Shown: piece after piece, positions 11,672-21,900 of the stretch
Layout: each line of letters starts with the position of its first letter
Position numbering within the stretch: the first letter of the stretch is position 1
Assembly (NCBI GenBank): GCA_905178155.1
Contig: CAJINV010000008.1
Span: 3,683,420-3,747,419, forward strand
Length of the DNA: 64,000 nucleotides
From: Amoebophrya sp. A120
Lineage: Eukaryota; Sar; Dinophyceae; Syndiniales; Amoebophryaceae
Direction: 5' to 3'
The notes under the pieces: model-generated
What the model was told of the DNA's origin: nothing
Databases searched by the model: none
The model's input: only the letters and a program-made list of their open reading frames with translations
Translations under genes and position numbers: made by a program

Positions 11672-14600
11672 ATGGGCGAGCTGACTGCAGCGCAGAAGCA
11701 AAACAAGAAAGAGAAGACTGCGAAGGAAAAGGCTGCGAAGGAGAAAGCAGCAGCAACAGCAACTTCTGGCGAGCCTGAGGGCGAACAGCAAACAGCCGGT
11801 GATGACGGAACCATCACGCCGAACCCAGACAAGAAGAAAAAGAAGAAAAAGCAAAACACTTCTTCTACCGCCGACACCACTCTGACGCTGCAAACTGCGC
11901 CTAGCGTTGTGGCGAAGTTGTCGCAGATGGGAAAACTGCTGGGCGACTTGAAAGACGACAAGGGCGGCACTGTCGTTGCTGACCTCCGGAAGCAGCTCGA
12001 GGACGTCGCGAAGGAAGAACAACAGCGCGACGCGGATGCGAAGAAGCAGTTGCAGAAACCAGCCACGAAGACCAGTACGAAAAAGAAGAAACAGAAGAAA
12101 CCGAAGCGGAAGGATTCCGATTCCGACATTCTGTCTTCTTCGGATTCCAGTGGTGGCAGCTGCGACGAAAACTCTTCTTCCGATTCCTCAAGCGGTTCTG
12201 CGAGTTCCGAGGAGGACGAGAAACCGAAAAAGCGAAAGAAATCGTCGAACGAAAAAGACGAGAAGAAGATGGTCTTGTCGCAACTCCCGCTCTATCAAGA
12301 TGACTCGTTACCGTTCACCGAGTACTTGTCGCTCGCGCAGGAGAAGTACAAGCCGAGCCGTATCCTGAAAGGGATTGAATCAAAAATCCAGCATACTACT
12401 ACCCTGCGACAGTACTTAGCGGCGAAGAAGCGGAGGACAGTCCGCAAGGCGCATAACAGTTCGAAGCGCCTCCGGCGCATCATCAAGATCTTCCGGAACG
12501 AACTGCAAGACCCCGATGCAGGTATGGAGAAACTGGAAGATTGCAAGCAGGACCAGAACCAAAACCCACAGGAGTGGTATAAGAAGTTCTGCGAAGCTCT
12601 TGCTGAATTGCCTGAGGACAAACTGCCGTTCTCGGAAGTCGTCCGCTACGCCGAACGGAACGCGCAAAAGAACGTCAGGGGCATCATCGTCCAGGACAAA
12701 CCGAGAAACGCGACGCAGCTGGCGGCTGCGATTGGCAAAGCGGAGAAGCTTTTCGGGAAGAAGAAGAAACCTGATGTCGCCTTCCCTGCCTTCCACGACC
12801 CGAAGGGCGGCCGCAAGCACAAGGGCGGTCGTCATGGCAAGAAGGGTAGTGGCAAGGGCGGTAAGAAGGGCGGCAAGGGTGGTAAACCCCGGAAGCCGTA
12901 CAACCCGGACGCCTGGTGCGATTACTGCAGCCGCGCCGGCCACTGGGAATCGGAGTGCCGTACCAAGCAGAATACCGACGGCGGCAAAACTGGGGCACCG
13001 GGGAAGCAGTACAACTCGTATGCAGCATCCGGCGACCACAACAGCGGTGGACACCACCAGCAGCATGGTGGATACCACCAGCAGCAGCAGCAGCAGGGGA
13101 ACTACAACCAGTACGGTGCCCAGCACCAACAACAACAAAATCCGTACCCCCCGCAGCAACTGCAACAACAGATGGTCCACCAACCGGCGAACCCGAACTA
13201 CAACCAGCAGGGCGGATTTTTCTGTGCCGTGGCTGTCGAAATCTCCTGCCCCGACCACCCCCACAGTGCGTTTGCGACTCCCGCGACAGCAAACACGGTG
13301 GAGATGTTCTTGATGCTGGATTCTTGTGCGAGCAAGCACATGGCGGGACCGGTGCGGGTTCTGCATGAACTCGTGAAAGCGCCGGCAATGTCGTTTAGCA
13401 CGGCAAACGGACCGACCACCAGTACTACCACGGGTTCTATCTGGTTGGAAACCTCACCGCCGATCAAGCTCCAGAACGTTGCCCACGTCCCTAGCCTCGG
13501 CAACAGGGTGTTGCTGAGTTATCCGCTTTTGCGCAGAGCCGGTATCCCGATGTCCTTGGACAAGATGCAGTTCTTATCCTACGCGATCCAGCTCGTGGAA
13601 GGATGCACCCAGATCAAGCTCCCGGTGCGTATCAACCACAAGGAACCGATCCAGACGGCGTTTGTAACCTGCAGCGAGGAACTCATGCAGGACTTGTGGT
13701 GCGCCACCCATGATTACTTTAATTCTTTGATTGGTTTCGATAGCTCTTTGCGTCTTCAGTTTTTCGAAATCGATTGCAAAAATCTCAGCACAAACGAGAT
13801 AATCGCAGAAGTCGTTCACAACCGTCAAAAACGACTTGCACTACTGGCGCCCATCATCAATGACGAGATCAAAGAAAAACTTCGCATTTTGTCAGCGTAT
13901 CTCGATGAAAGAGTAGTAGTGCTTGATGGCCCGAGTCACCACCAGCATCGGACATTTGAAATCAAAGACGACGATGTCAGGTGGCTTGCATCTTGTGCCT
14001 ATTCTTTCCCCGCGCCAGAGGTTCCACCAGAGGACCAATCGCATGAGCCTGAGCCTGCTGTATCTTCGGACCCCACATCTTCAAGCGCGCAACAGGAAGA
14101 TCGTGGCCAGGATGCAACCCGCAGCGCCTCAAGCGATTCTGAAAATGCCGACCGCTCTGAGCTACCTACTTCGGATCATCTTGGCTCTGAGCAGCCCAAG
14201 GCCAAAAAGAAGAAAAAGGCCAAGAACAAAAAGCGCAAAAAGGCCGACCAGGACCAGGACCAACCAAAGCGAACGCGCCCGGCGAAGAAGTTCAGGCGAA
14301 CAGATTCGACCGAGGCCCCGGCTTTCGAGCAAATTAGTTATGAAAAGATATGCCAGCTTGGCGCTTGCCTTTTTATGCCTACTTTCCAAAAGTTGTGGGA
14401 AATTGTCCGAACGCTTGACAACTCCCAGCGCTCCAGAAGTATGGTTATTCACTTCTGCAAGCACAACTTGACGCGCCTTAAGACCCATGCCTTTCCCCAC
14501 CATAAAGTCGGAGGAGTTGAAGCCAATTCTTTGTCCGACTGGTGCGCCTTAGATACGTTTTTTCCGTTAGGTAAGGAGTTTAGCGTGCTACATGGGATCA

Positions 14601-17600
14601 ACATCCATTCCCGCGCCAGCACCACCACAACTTTCAAACGAGCAGTCAAGATGCAGGACACTGCTGATTTTTTAGAGTACTTGAAAACTGTTGGCATGAT
14701 GGGCAAGAACATTCTTTGCGACCAAGGCAAGGAGTTTGACAACATAAAAGTGCGCGAATGGTGCCAGCTGTATGGCATTCAGCTTTTCCTGACGCCTAAG
14801 GCTTCTTGGGTGAATGGAACTTGCGAGCGCCGCCATCGTCTTTTGCGTGCTGTTTTGCATCGTCTTTATTACGTTTATGGCCAAAAGAGTTCTATCATCC
14901 CGCGCCTGGTACAACAAGCAACAAACGCGGTTAACATGACGCCCACCGCTGCGCTTGACGGGCTTGCGCCTGCGCAGGTGCAGTGGGTCATAAATCCGTT
15001 TAAGCTCGAGCCTAATTTTGTAGAAGATTTGACAGAGCAGCAAGCAGTTTTAGTCAACGAGCAAAGTCCTGAGTCCGATTACAAAATCCGTTGTAGGGCC
15101 CGTGCTCTGGTCGAAGAGCTGAAGCACGACAGACAGCTTGTAGATGAGACGCGGAAGCTGAGGGAACTTCAGCGCAATTTTTATCATGAATCCGACGAGT
15201 GCAAAGTTGGTGAATTGGTAGAAATTTTCGACAAGGACAAAGAAGCATGGTTAGGTCCCTGCACCTTAATCCATCGCCAAGTGAACAACAACTCAGTCAC
15301 TTTCGTTGTGGATCATGATGGCAGGTATCGCCGTTCGCATGCGTCTCACGTACGTAGGCACCTGACGGCCACTGCTATGACTTTTCCACCCATGTTACTC
15401 AAAAGCCTCTACAAAACGCACAACGTCCCTGATAGCCATCCGGACACGCCCCAGGGCGAATTTCTCGACGAAGAGACAACCATCAAAATAGTTCCGGATG
15501 GTAATGCGAAGGTCGCACCAAAAACCCTCGATGCAGCTGACAGCATCAAAGCCGACCCAAAATCGAGCACCGATGCCCCCGCCGCATCAAGTAGCAGCGC
15601 AAGCTCGTCATCTCGTGAACCTGACACGCTCCCGCCGCCTGGCAACGGTGGCCCGGCTGTCTCACTTGATGTTGCACCCATCGAACTAGAGAAAAAGTTC
15701 CGTCTTACCAAGGACTACTATCAGGGCGTTTTCGACAAACTCAAATCTGAAGAGGTGCAGCGCGTACGCCAGTTGATCGCGACAACTGAAACAGCGCCGG
15801 TGCGTGGCGCTTGGATAAAACGCAACGAACAACGTGAGAAAACGCTACTCACAGTGCGCGCGTTAATCGATGCTCAGCCCGAGTATTCGCATTTGAAAGA
15901 AGCACAAAAGCACAAAGTCGCTTCTGACATCGCAGAACGATGCCGACAGCTCAACATCAACGACATTAACGACAATACGCTTGCAGCCATGCTTGCGCCC
16001 CTCATTTGTGCTGACTGGGAGCCTGGTGAAGTTTGCTACAAAGCTATCGCTGTCCCTGATCACAAGTCTGGTTTTGACACTACAGAGCCCGCTTGGAAAG
16101 AAGCCATTTCTAAAGAAGTCAAAGCACATTCTCACGTATTCAGGCCTGCTACACCTGAAGAAGTCGAACGGTTCAAACGCAGCGGCAGCAGAGCAGTACC
16201 CTGCAAAATGTTGCTTAGTGTAAAGCGCTGCGGCAAACGTAAGGCCCGGATCGTATGCTTAGGCTTTCTGGACAAAATGTCTGGGAACCAGAAGTATGCT
16301 ACTGTGCCTGATTTAAGTATTTTGCGTATGTTGCTTTGTATGAAAGTTCAGTCACCTAGGATGTTTGCATTCCCTTCCGACGCTACTTCAGCCTTTTTGC
16401 AAGCAAAGTACCCAGTTCCGGTCGTGATCGATCTCGATCAGCGATTGCAAAACGAGCTAGGCTACCGCCTTGGTGTGGTAGAATACGCCATGAATGGCCT
16501 GCGCCTTAGTTCCCGCGCCTGGGAAGACCACCGCGATGCCGTTCTTGTCAAACAAGAATGGAAGCGCAACCCCATCGAGGCCACTCTCTGGACTCGTGCC
16601 GGTGTTTTGTTGTTAGTATTTGTAGATAATTTTTGGTTTTTCGGTGACAAGGAAGAAGTTTTGAAGTACCACGAAGAACTTAGGCCCGCGCTAAAGTTAC
16701 AACCCGAAGAGGTTCGCGACGAAGGTACGCACCTCGTCTACGATGTCCTTGGCATCGAAGCCCGCGAAAACAAAAAGACCGGCGACATGGTCTTGAACCA
16801 AGACAAATACGTGCAGAAAATTCTTGATCGCTTTGGCGGTGACACAGGTCGCAACACTTCCACGCCAATGGATGCGCCTCCTGATGTCTCTGCGCCTGAA
16901 GTGCCTGAATTAGTCAAAACCAAGCAAGAACTAACTGGCTCCTTACAGTATTTGTGTCAAACCAGGATGGACATAGTCGTAGCTTTAAAGATGTGCGCCC
17001 GCGTGAAAGCTACTCCCGAGTGCATTTTGGCACTCAAGCGCATCGTGCGCTACTTACGGACCCGCCGAGGTCTCCGATACAAAAACCGAAGTGAAAAGTT
17101 TGGAGATCGTCTTATCCTCACCGCGTGGAGCGACTCCGACTGGGCTAGTTTCGGAGATAGAAAGTCTAATTCCGGCGTAGTGATCTGTCTGAACGGAAAT
17201 GCCATCGCATGGCGTTGCGCAAGTCAAAACAGCGTTAGTTCTAGCGTTTCTGAAGCTGAGCTCTATGGCATGAGCGAAGCCGCGAAAATGGTTTTACGTT
17301 TTCACTATTGTCTTGAATCTTTGCGCCCGTTTTGGAAAAAGTTCTTTGCATCACACAGCCTTTTACTGCCTATTCAACTTGGATGTGACAACTCCAGCGC
17401 AATTTCGTATACTGAAAACCAAAACGGCACCAAAAGCGCTTTGAAACATATCGACATCCGTGGCATGCAGATGCGCGATTTGCAAGAGAAACAACTTATC
17501 AAGTGCGTTTATCACTCGACCAAGATTAACAAGTCAAACGGTTTGACTAAGACTTGTCCTCCTATCGAGTTTCGTGCATTTCTCGAACTAAACGACATAA

Positions 17601-17614
17601 TCGAGTGGGATTAA
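11672..17614 (+). CDS. Copia gag-pol polyprotein
   Basis: An uninterrupted 1980-aa frame with a favourable start context (ACCATGG). Residues 1-190 are Lys/Ser-rich. A CCHC zinc knuckle (CDYCSRAGHWESEC) lies at about 416-429, followed by a Gln/Gly-rich spacer. The protease active site is at about 548 but reads LDSCASKHM where Copia normally has a DSGAS or DTGAS motif. The integrase core shows DTFF, LCDQGKEF at about 1014-1021 and NGTCERRH at about 1047-1054, matching the D-D-E triad. Reverse transcriptase shows DATSAFLQAKYP at about 1570, but the usual YVDD box reads FVDN at about 1651. RNase H follows (SDSDWA, SEAELYG, ALKHIDIR). A second Lys-rich, low-complexity linker separates integrase from RT. 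The intact frame argues for recent activity; the two altered motifs make autonomy uncertain. Confidence 0.93.
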   Translation: MGELTAAQKQNKKEKTAKEKAAKEKAAATATSGEPEGEQQTAGDDGTITPNPDKKKKKKKQNTSSTADTTLTLQTAPSVVAKLSQMGKLLGDLKDDKGGTVVADLRKQLEDVAKEEQQRDADAKKQLQKPATKTSTKKKKQKKPKRKDSDSDILSSSDSSGGSCDENSSSDSSSGSASSEEDEKPKKRKKSSNEKDEKKMVLSQLPLYQDDSLPFTEYLSLAQEKYKPSRILKGIESKIQHTTTLRQYLAAKKRRTVRKAHNSSKRLRRIIKIFRNELQDPDAGMEKLEDCKQDQNQNPQEWYKKFCEALAELPEDKLPFSEVVRYAERNAQKNVRGIIVQDKPRNATQLAAAIGKAEKLFGKKKKPDVAFPAFHDPKGGRKHKGGRHGKKGSGKGGKKGGKGGKPRKPYNPDAWCDYCSRAGHWESECRTKQNTDGGKTGAPGKQYNSYAASGDHNSGGHHQQHGGYHQQQQQQGNYNQYGAQHQQQQNPYPPQQLQQQMVHQPANPNYNQQGGFFCAVAVEISCPDHPHSAFATPATANTVEMFLMLDSCASKHMAGPVRVLHELVKAPAMSFSTANGPTTSTTTGSIWLETSPPIKLQNVAHVPSLGNRVLLSYPLLRRAGIPMSLDKMQFLSYAIQLVEGCTQIKLPVRINHKEPIQTAFVTCSEELMQDLWCATHDYFNSLIGFDSSLRLQFFEIDCKNLSTNEIIAEVVHNRQKRLALLAPIINDEIKEKLRILSAYLDERVVVLDGPSHHQHRTFEIKDDDVRWLASCAYSFPAPEVPPEDQSHEPEPAVSSDPTSSSAQQEDRGQDATRSASSDSENADRSELPTSDHLGSEQPKAKKKKKAKNKKRKKADQDQDQPKRTRPAKKFRRTDSTEAPAFEQISYEKICQLGACLFMPTFQKLWEIVRTLDNSQRSRSMVIHFCKHNLTRLKTHAFPHHKVGGVEANSLSDWCALDTFFPLGKEFSVLHGINIHSRASTTTTFKRAVKMQDTADFLEYLKTVGMMGKNILCDQGKEFDNIKVREWCQLYGIQLFLTPKASWVNGTCERRHRLLRAVLHRLYYVYGQKSSIIPRLVQQATNAVNMTPTAALDGLAPAQVQWVINPFKLEPNFVEDLTEQQAVLVNEQSPESDYKIRCRARALVEELKHDRQLVDETRKLRELQRNFYHESDECKVGELVEIFDKDKEAWLGPCTLIHRQVNNNSVTFVVDHDGRYRRSHASHVRRHLTATAMTFPPMLLKSLYKTHNVPDSHPDTPQGEFLDEETTIKIVPDGNAKVAPKTLDAADSIKADPKSSTDAPAASSSSASSSSREPDTLPPPGNGGPAVSLDVAPIELEKKFRLTKDYYQGVFDKLKSEEVQRVRQLIATTETAPVRGAWIKRNEQREKTLLTVRALIDAQPEYSHLKEAQKHKVASDIAERCRQLNINDINDNTLAAMLAPLICADWEPGEVCYKAIAVPDHKSGFDTTEPAWKEAISKEVKAHSHVFRPATPEEVERFKRSGSRAVPCKMLLSVKRCGKRKARIVCLGFLDKMSGNQKYATVPDLSILRMLLCMKVQSPRMFAFPSDATSAFLQAKYPVPVVIDLDQRLQNELGYRLGVVEYAMNGLRLSSRAWEDHRDAVLVKQEWKRNPIEATLWTRAGVLLLVFVDNFWFFGDKEEVLKYHEELRPALKLQPEEVRDEGTHLVYDVLGIEARENKKTGDMVLNQDKYVQKILDRFGGDTGRNTSTPMDAPPDVSAPEVPELVKTKQELTGSLQYLCQTRMDIVVALKMCARVKATPECILALKRIVRYLRTRRGLRYKNRSEKFGDRLILTAWSDSDWASFGDRKSNSGVVICLNGNAIAWRCASQNSVSSSVSEAELYGMSEAAKMVLRFHYCLESLRPFWKKFFASHSLLLPIQLGCDNSSAISYTENQNGTKSALKHIDIRGMQMRDLQEKQLIKCVYHSTKINKSNGLTKTCPPIEFRAFLELNDIIEWD

Positions 17615-17842
17615 CCGAGAACGTTCCGAGTATGAAAAACACCACAGACCGCCAGCAACCCTTACTGGACACGAACGAACGAACGCGAAGAAATTCGGCG
17701 CAAGGGGGACTGCTGATGACTATCGAAGAGAGTTTTATTATGCACCAAATTTATTCGCTTCCATTTACGCCTGCATTTATTTTTCGCAAGTCTCGCAAAG
17801 ACTAGAAACAAAGAACCTGCAATACAGATTTTATTTTTTGAC

Positions 17843-17865
17843 TTTGGATTTGGAGTGAGGGGGAC
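17843..17865 (+). other. Polypurine tract of the Copia element
   Basis: The purine-rich run GGAGTGAGGGGGA lies immediately 5' of the 3' LTR, the position required for priming plus-strand DNA synthesis. Confidence 0.7.
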
Positions 17866-18233
17866 TATGACACATAAATCATCAACCAACGATAAGAACC
17901 TTGATCCACTCCAAAGATCCAAAGCACACCTAAACGGGCACGATCGTCACTAATTCAATTCTACTAGAGTAAGATGACTACTGAACCTGAAACAGGCTAA
18001 GACGGGCACGAACGTCACGGCAAGAATAGTGAAGGTTCCCGAGTGCCCCAGTTTTGCCTGGGCACGCAGTACCATCGACCTTTACTCTTCCAATGAACCC
18101 CAGCCAGGGCCCTTGATGCCAGTCAAGGCACACACACAAATAATCTCTCATGCATATTTGTACCACCTCAGCTAGGTGTTGTTTTTACTCGTAGTGGGTT
18201 CGACCTCGTCGTTGGTTAGTTCGCATCTTCACA
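17866..18233 (+). repeat. 3' LTR of the Copia element
   Basis: 368 bp, collinear with the 5' LTR apart from an extra CCAG unit and one A-to-G difference. It is followed directly by the second TSD copy GTTTA at 18234-18238. Confidence 0.93.
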
Positions 18234-18238
18234 GTTTA

Positions 18239-18333
18239 GAGAAGGAGGTACTACATCAAACAACCTGAGCCGCGAGCAGTTGTCTGTGGAATTCCACCAG
18301 ACATCACAAGTTTTGCTTGACGAACAGGGATAA
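18239..18333 (+). pseudogene. Orphaned 3' end of the Kelch gene's last exon
   Basis: Joining this segment to 11188 (one TSD copy kept) continues the Kelch gene in frame for 31 codons to a TAA at 18331-18333. The whole ancestral gene then sums to 2655 nt, an exact multiple of three. The stretch has ordinary coding composition and no stop before the TAA. It is separated from its promoter by 7 kb of retrotransposon and is presumably no longer translated. Confidence 0.85.
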
Positions 18334-18915
18334 GACCGCTCAGGTTGGCGGCCGCGATTAATAAAGACATTTCCCCAGCACCACTTTATTCCGGTTCGCC
18401 TGCGGAACCCTCTAAATTATTGAGACTGCTGCGGCGGTGACGTTGTCCTGCTGGTGGTGACACGAAAGATAGAATTCGCAAGAAATCTCCCCATGCGTGT
18501 AGTGCATTTACATGAACGAAGCTAGTACGGCTCGCGAGGATGTTCCTTGATCTGGTTTTTGTGGTCAGGAGCTAACAAATACGTTTTGGATCATTCTTAC
18601 TGCTGCTCTCGTTCTCCTCATCTGGATGGAGTGAACTCTATGTTGAAAGAGCCTCTCGCCAAAGCAACGCAAAGTATTGCTTTACTTCGTGGCCCGGAGT
18701 GTTGGAAAGAGAAAGAGTTCGCGAAGTGCATATGACAAAATGGCAGAAGTGCAGTAAATCCCGTCGAGAGGAACAAGGAGCTCGTCATTTGTTGCAGAGC
18801 AGAGATGAGAGAGTTAGAGTTTCTGGTCTGTCGCAGGTGTATAAGAACGCAAACACGAACACCGTTTGGCCAGTGAAAGTACTTACTTAAGTGATTTCAA
18901 AGGGACGAAATTAAG
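18334..18915. other. Intergenic region before the TTLL gene
   Basis: Contains the ancestral 3' untranslated region of the Kelch gene and the 5' region of the TTLL gene. A 62-codon open frame at 18547-18735 has no support. No RNA gene or clear promoter motif is seen. Confidence 0.4.
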
Positions 18916-21900
18916 ATGAGTGCTTCAGCTTCTAAGACCTTCGCCATCACGGGGGGTTTTCCCTCCATTCGCAAGCAGTTCGAGGTTCGGGGCTGGAAAC
19001 CCGACGACGAGCCGGACAGCTCCAGTTGGGACCTGAAGTACACCATTCGGAAGAAAGACATCGACTTTAACGCCTTGCGGGACCTCCAGGTGGTAAATTA
19101 CTTCCCCACAAATCACGAATTCACGACGAAAATTTCCTTGACGAACAATTTGTGGAACCTGTGCTGGATGGACCCTCCGGAGGCTCACGAAGTGAGGATA
19201 AAGAAGAAAACCCACACAAACGGCACGCTAGAGAAGAAGAACGGCAAAATCCAGTCTGGCTGTAACAAGAAAAGCGTAACCGACAGGAACGGGGAAAGAC
19301 TAGACAGAGGGTTTTATTCTGGTGCAGCCAGCACAAGAACTGGGACTGAAGCAGAACCAACGCCAGAGAAGCAGCACGAAGATCAGGATACCGTCTGTGA
19401 GGAGAGCAACCAGAACCACGATAAGAGAGGACAGGGTGAAGGAGCAGGTGCTCAAGTAGAACTGAGCCAACTACATTTTGAGGCAGAAGAACAAGATGAA
19501 GAAGAAGACAACGACGAGGAAATAACCGATGAGCCGTTTCCCGGGTCCAATTCGGCAATCGACGTGGATACGTTCTATCCCCGCTGCTTCAACTTGAACA
19601 ACGACACGGACGCTTTTATCGAGGACTTCAAACGCGGCAAGTGTCTCGCGGTGCTGAAAACGTTCCTGCAGCTGGACGCGCTCGTGTCTGGCGGGATGAA
19701 TGGAGAGGAGGACGGTAGTGCTGAAGATGAGGACGACGTGATGTTCGATCGAGACATAACGACCTGCTCCAAGAAGGGCGCAAAACCTCCAAACAAAGCC
19801 AACAAAGGTGGAGCAGTGTCTAGTGATTCTACTGGTGGGTCCTCTTCAACATCGTCAGCAGCATCGGCCTCGTCTAGTAGTAGCGGGATCATTCCTGAGC
19901 CCGTCGTGCACGCGGCCCTGGAGGCTCTGGAGCGGAAGCTGAAGCCCATTGACGATTGTCTGGACGACGACCCGACCGCCGGGACGGATTACGTAACGAA
20001 AATGCCCGCCGAGTTCTGGGACAAGGTGCAGCAGGTGAATCTGGATAACCCTGCGAAACACCTGCCGAAGTACACGCGCCGGCGCACTTTGGCCTGCTCG
20101 CTGCTGAACAAGGTGGTGGTCGAGAACAAGAAGAAGCGGAAGAAGAAGAAAAAACGGAACAAAAACTCATCAACGTCGCTTGATGTACAAGCGGATGATC
20201 GACCAGATGAACAAGATGCCACCGCGGCCGCCAAGAAAAAGGCGGCAACCGACGAACTGCGCGACCGGGTTTTGGCCTGCCTGGCTGAGTACGCCGAGCG
20301 GGACCCGCAGTTCCACTTGTACGGAGACCGGAACCTGTGGATTCTGAAGCCCGCGGGAAAATCCCGGGGCCGCGGGATCTTTGTCACGGACCGGCTGGAG
20401 GAGGCGCTGGACTGCCAGCGGGGCCAGGAGGCGCTGTGGATGGCGCAGAAGTACATCGAGAATCCGCAGATCATCGAGAAGAAAAAGTTCGACATCCGGC
20501 AGTGGGTGTGCATCACCACGTGGCAGCCGCTGGGCATTTGGTTTTTCGACCAGGCCTACCTGCGGTTTTCCTTCGACGACTACGACAAGTCCGATGTGGG
20601 CAACCGGTTCGCGCACTTGACCAATAACAGCGTCGCGAAATACGCGGATCGGTACGACGAGGGGTCGAAGGACAGCACCATGATCACGAGCGCCGAATAC
20701 AGCGAGTTTTTGGCAAAAAACTACCCTAATAGCGAGGGAAAAATCATGGCCGCGCAGGGGGGTGGAGCTGGAACGGTAGCAGGGCCTACTTTCTCGGAAG
20801 CGCGGGCGAAAGTAGATGTTGAGGGCGATTATACAAGCGACAACTCCTCGGAACATGATGATGATGAAAGCGCCGTGGACGAACAAGTTGACGACGCGTC
20901 CAGCGATGCGAGTGAAGGCATCGAAGATGCTGATGTTTTATCAGCGTCTTCTGAAGACGAGGAGGGCGAGGACGAGGAAGAAGTCGACTCTGGATCTGAA
21001 GCCGGAGCTGGAGCAAACGTTGCAACGGCGCAGGTCAAGACAGCGTCTAGTACTAATAAATCGCGGACAAGAAAAGCTACGTCAGCCACAACTCGCACTC
21101 CAGTGACTGTGCAAAATGGGGCGCCAAGTAGGAAAGAACTCTCATCAAAGTCGGCCAATAAATGCCGAACCACGACAAAGATGACCAGAAATGACAAAGA
21201 TCGTGGCTCACCGTCAAAAGGAAAAACGGCCTCAGGTGGTCGCCCGTTCTGCCTCTGGCGGGACAAGATTCAGCCGCAGATGGAGCGGATTGCGTACCTC
21301 GCGCTGGCGTCCTGCCAGGACCGGATTCTGCTGGCTGACCGGAGGAACTGTTTTGAGCTCGTTGGGTTCGATTTTATGGTCGACGAAAACTTCAATGTGT
21401 GGCTGATAGAATGCAACTCCAGCCCCGATCTGAGTTACTCCACCAGCACGACCAAGCAGTTGGTAAAAGAGGTCCTGTCCGACTTGGTCGGGCTCATCCT
21501 GGACGCGGAAAAATTTCCGCGCGATGCGAGCAAGAAGGGCGGAAATTTAGCTTCTCGCAAGCTGAAAAAAAGCTTCAGTGCTGCAGATGATTTTCCCTAC
21601 TGCAACTCCTGGAAGTTGCTCTACCCGGAGCTGCGCCGAAAGGAGCAGAAATTGCTCGGGCTACTTCCGAGCGCGGAGGAGGTGCGCGCGCACTTGGTGG
21701 TTACCGGCGTCGAGAAAAAGCTGCACAAAAGCAAGAAGAAGCTCAAGAGCCTCGCGGTGGTGGTTCGAAATCTGCTGCATGGGCGGAACGGGGGACAAAA
21801 CAAAACAAACAAGGCCGTGGATGACCAACAGCAACAAGGTACTATTGGCACCGCTGAAGGTGACACCGACGAAAAATCTGGAGCTACTTCTTTAGAAGGA

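Larger units (their letters stand above)
11189..18233 (+). mobile_element. Complete Ty1/Copia LTR retrotransposon inside the Kelch gene
   Basis: A 7045-bp element with two long terminal repeats (11189-11552 and 17866-18233), a single 1980-codon gag-pol frame and a polypurine tract directly before the 3' LTR. The 5-bp TSD GTTTA (11184-11188 and 18234-18238) is perfect. Domain order gag, protease, integrase, reverse transcriptase, RNase H identifies Copia rather than Gypsy. The LTRs differ by one 4-bp insertion and one visible substitution, so the insertion is recent. It lies in the last coding exon of the Kelch gene, in the same orientation. Confidence 0.95.

Noticed and set aside
12416-13388. 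Long antisense frames (up to 316 codons) in the gag region
   Set aside because: The Gln/Gly/Lys-rich gag sequence keeps the complementary strand open. Copia elements do not encode antisense genes of this kind.
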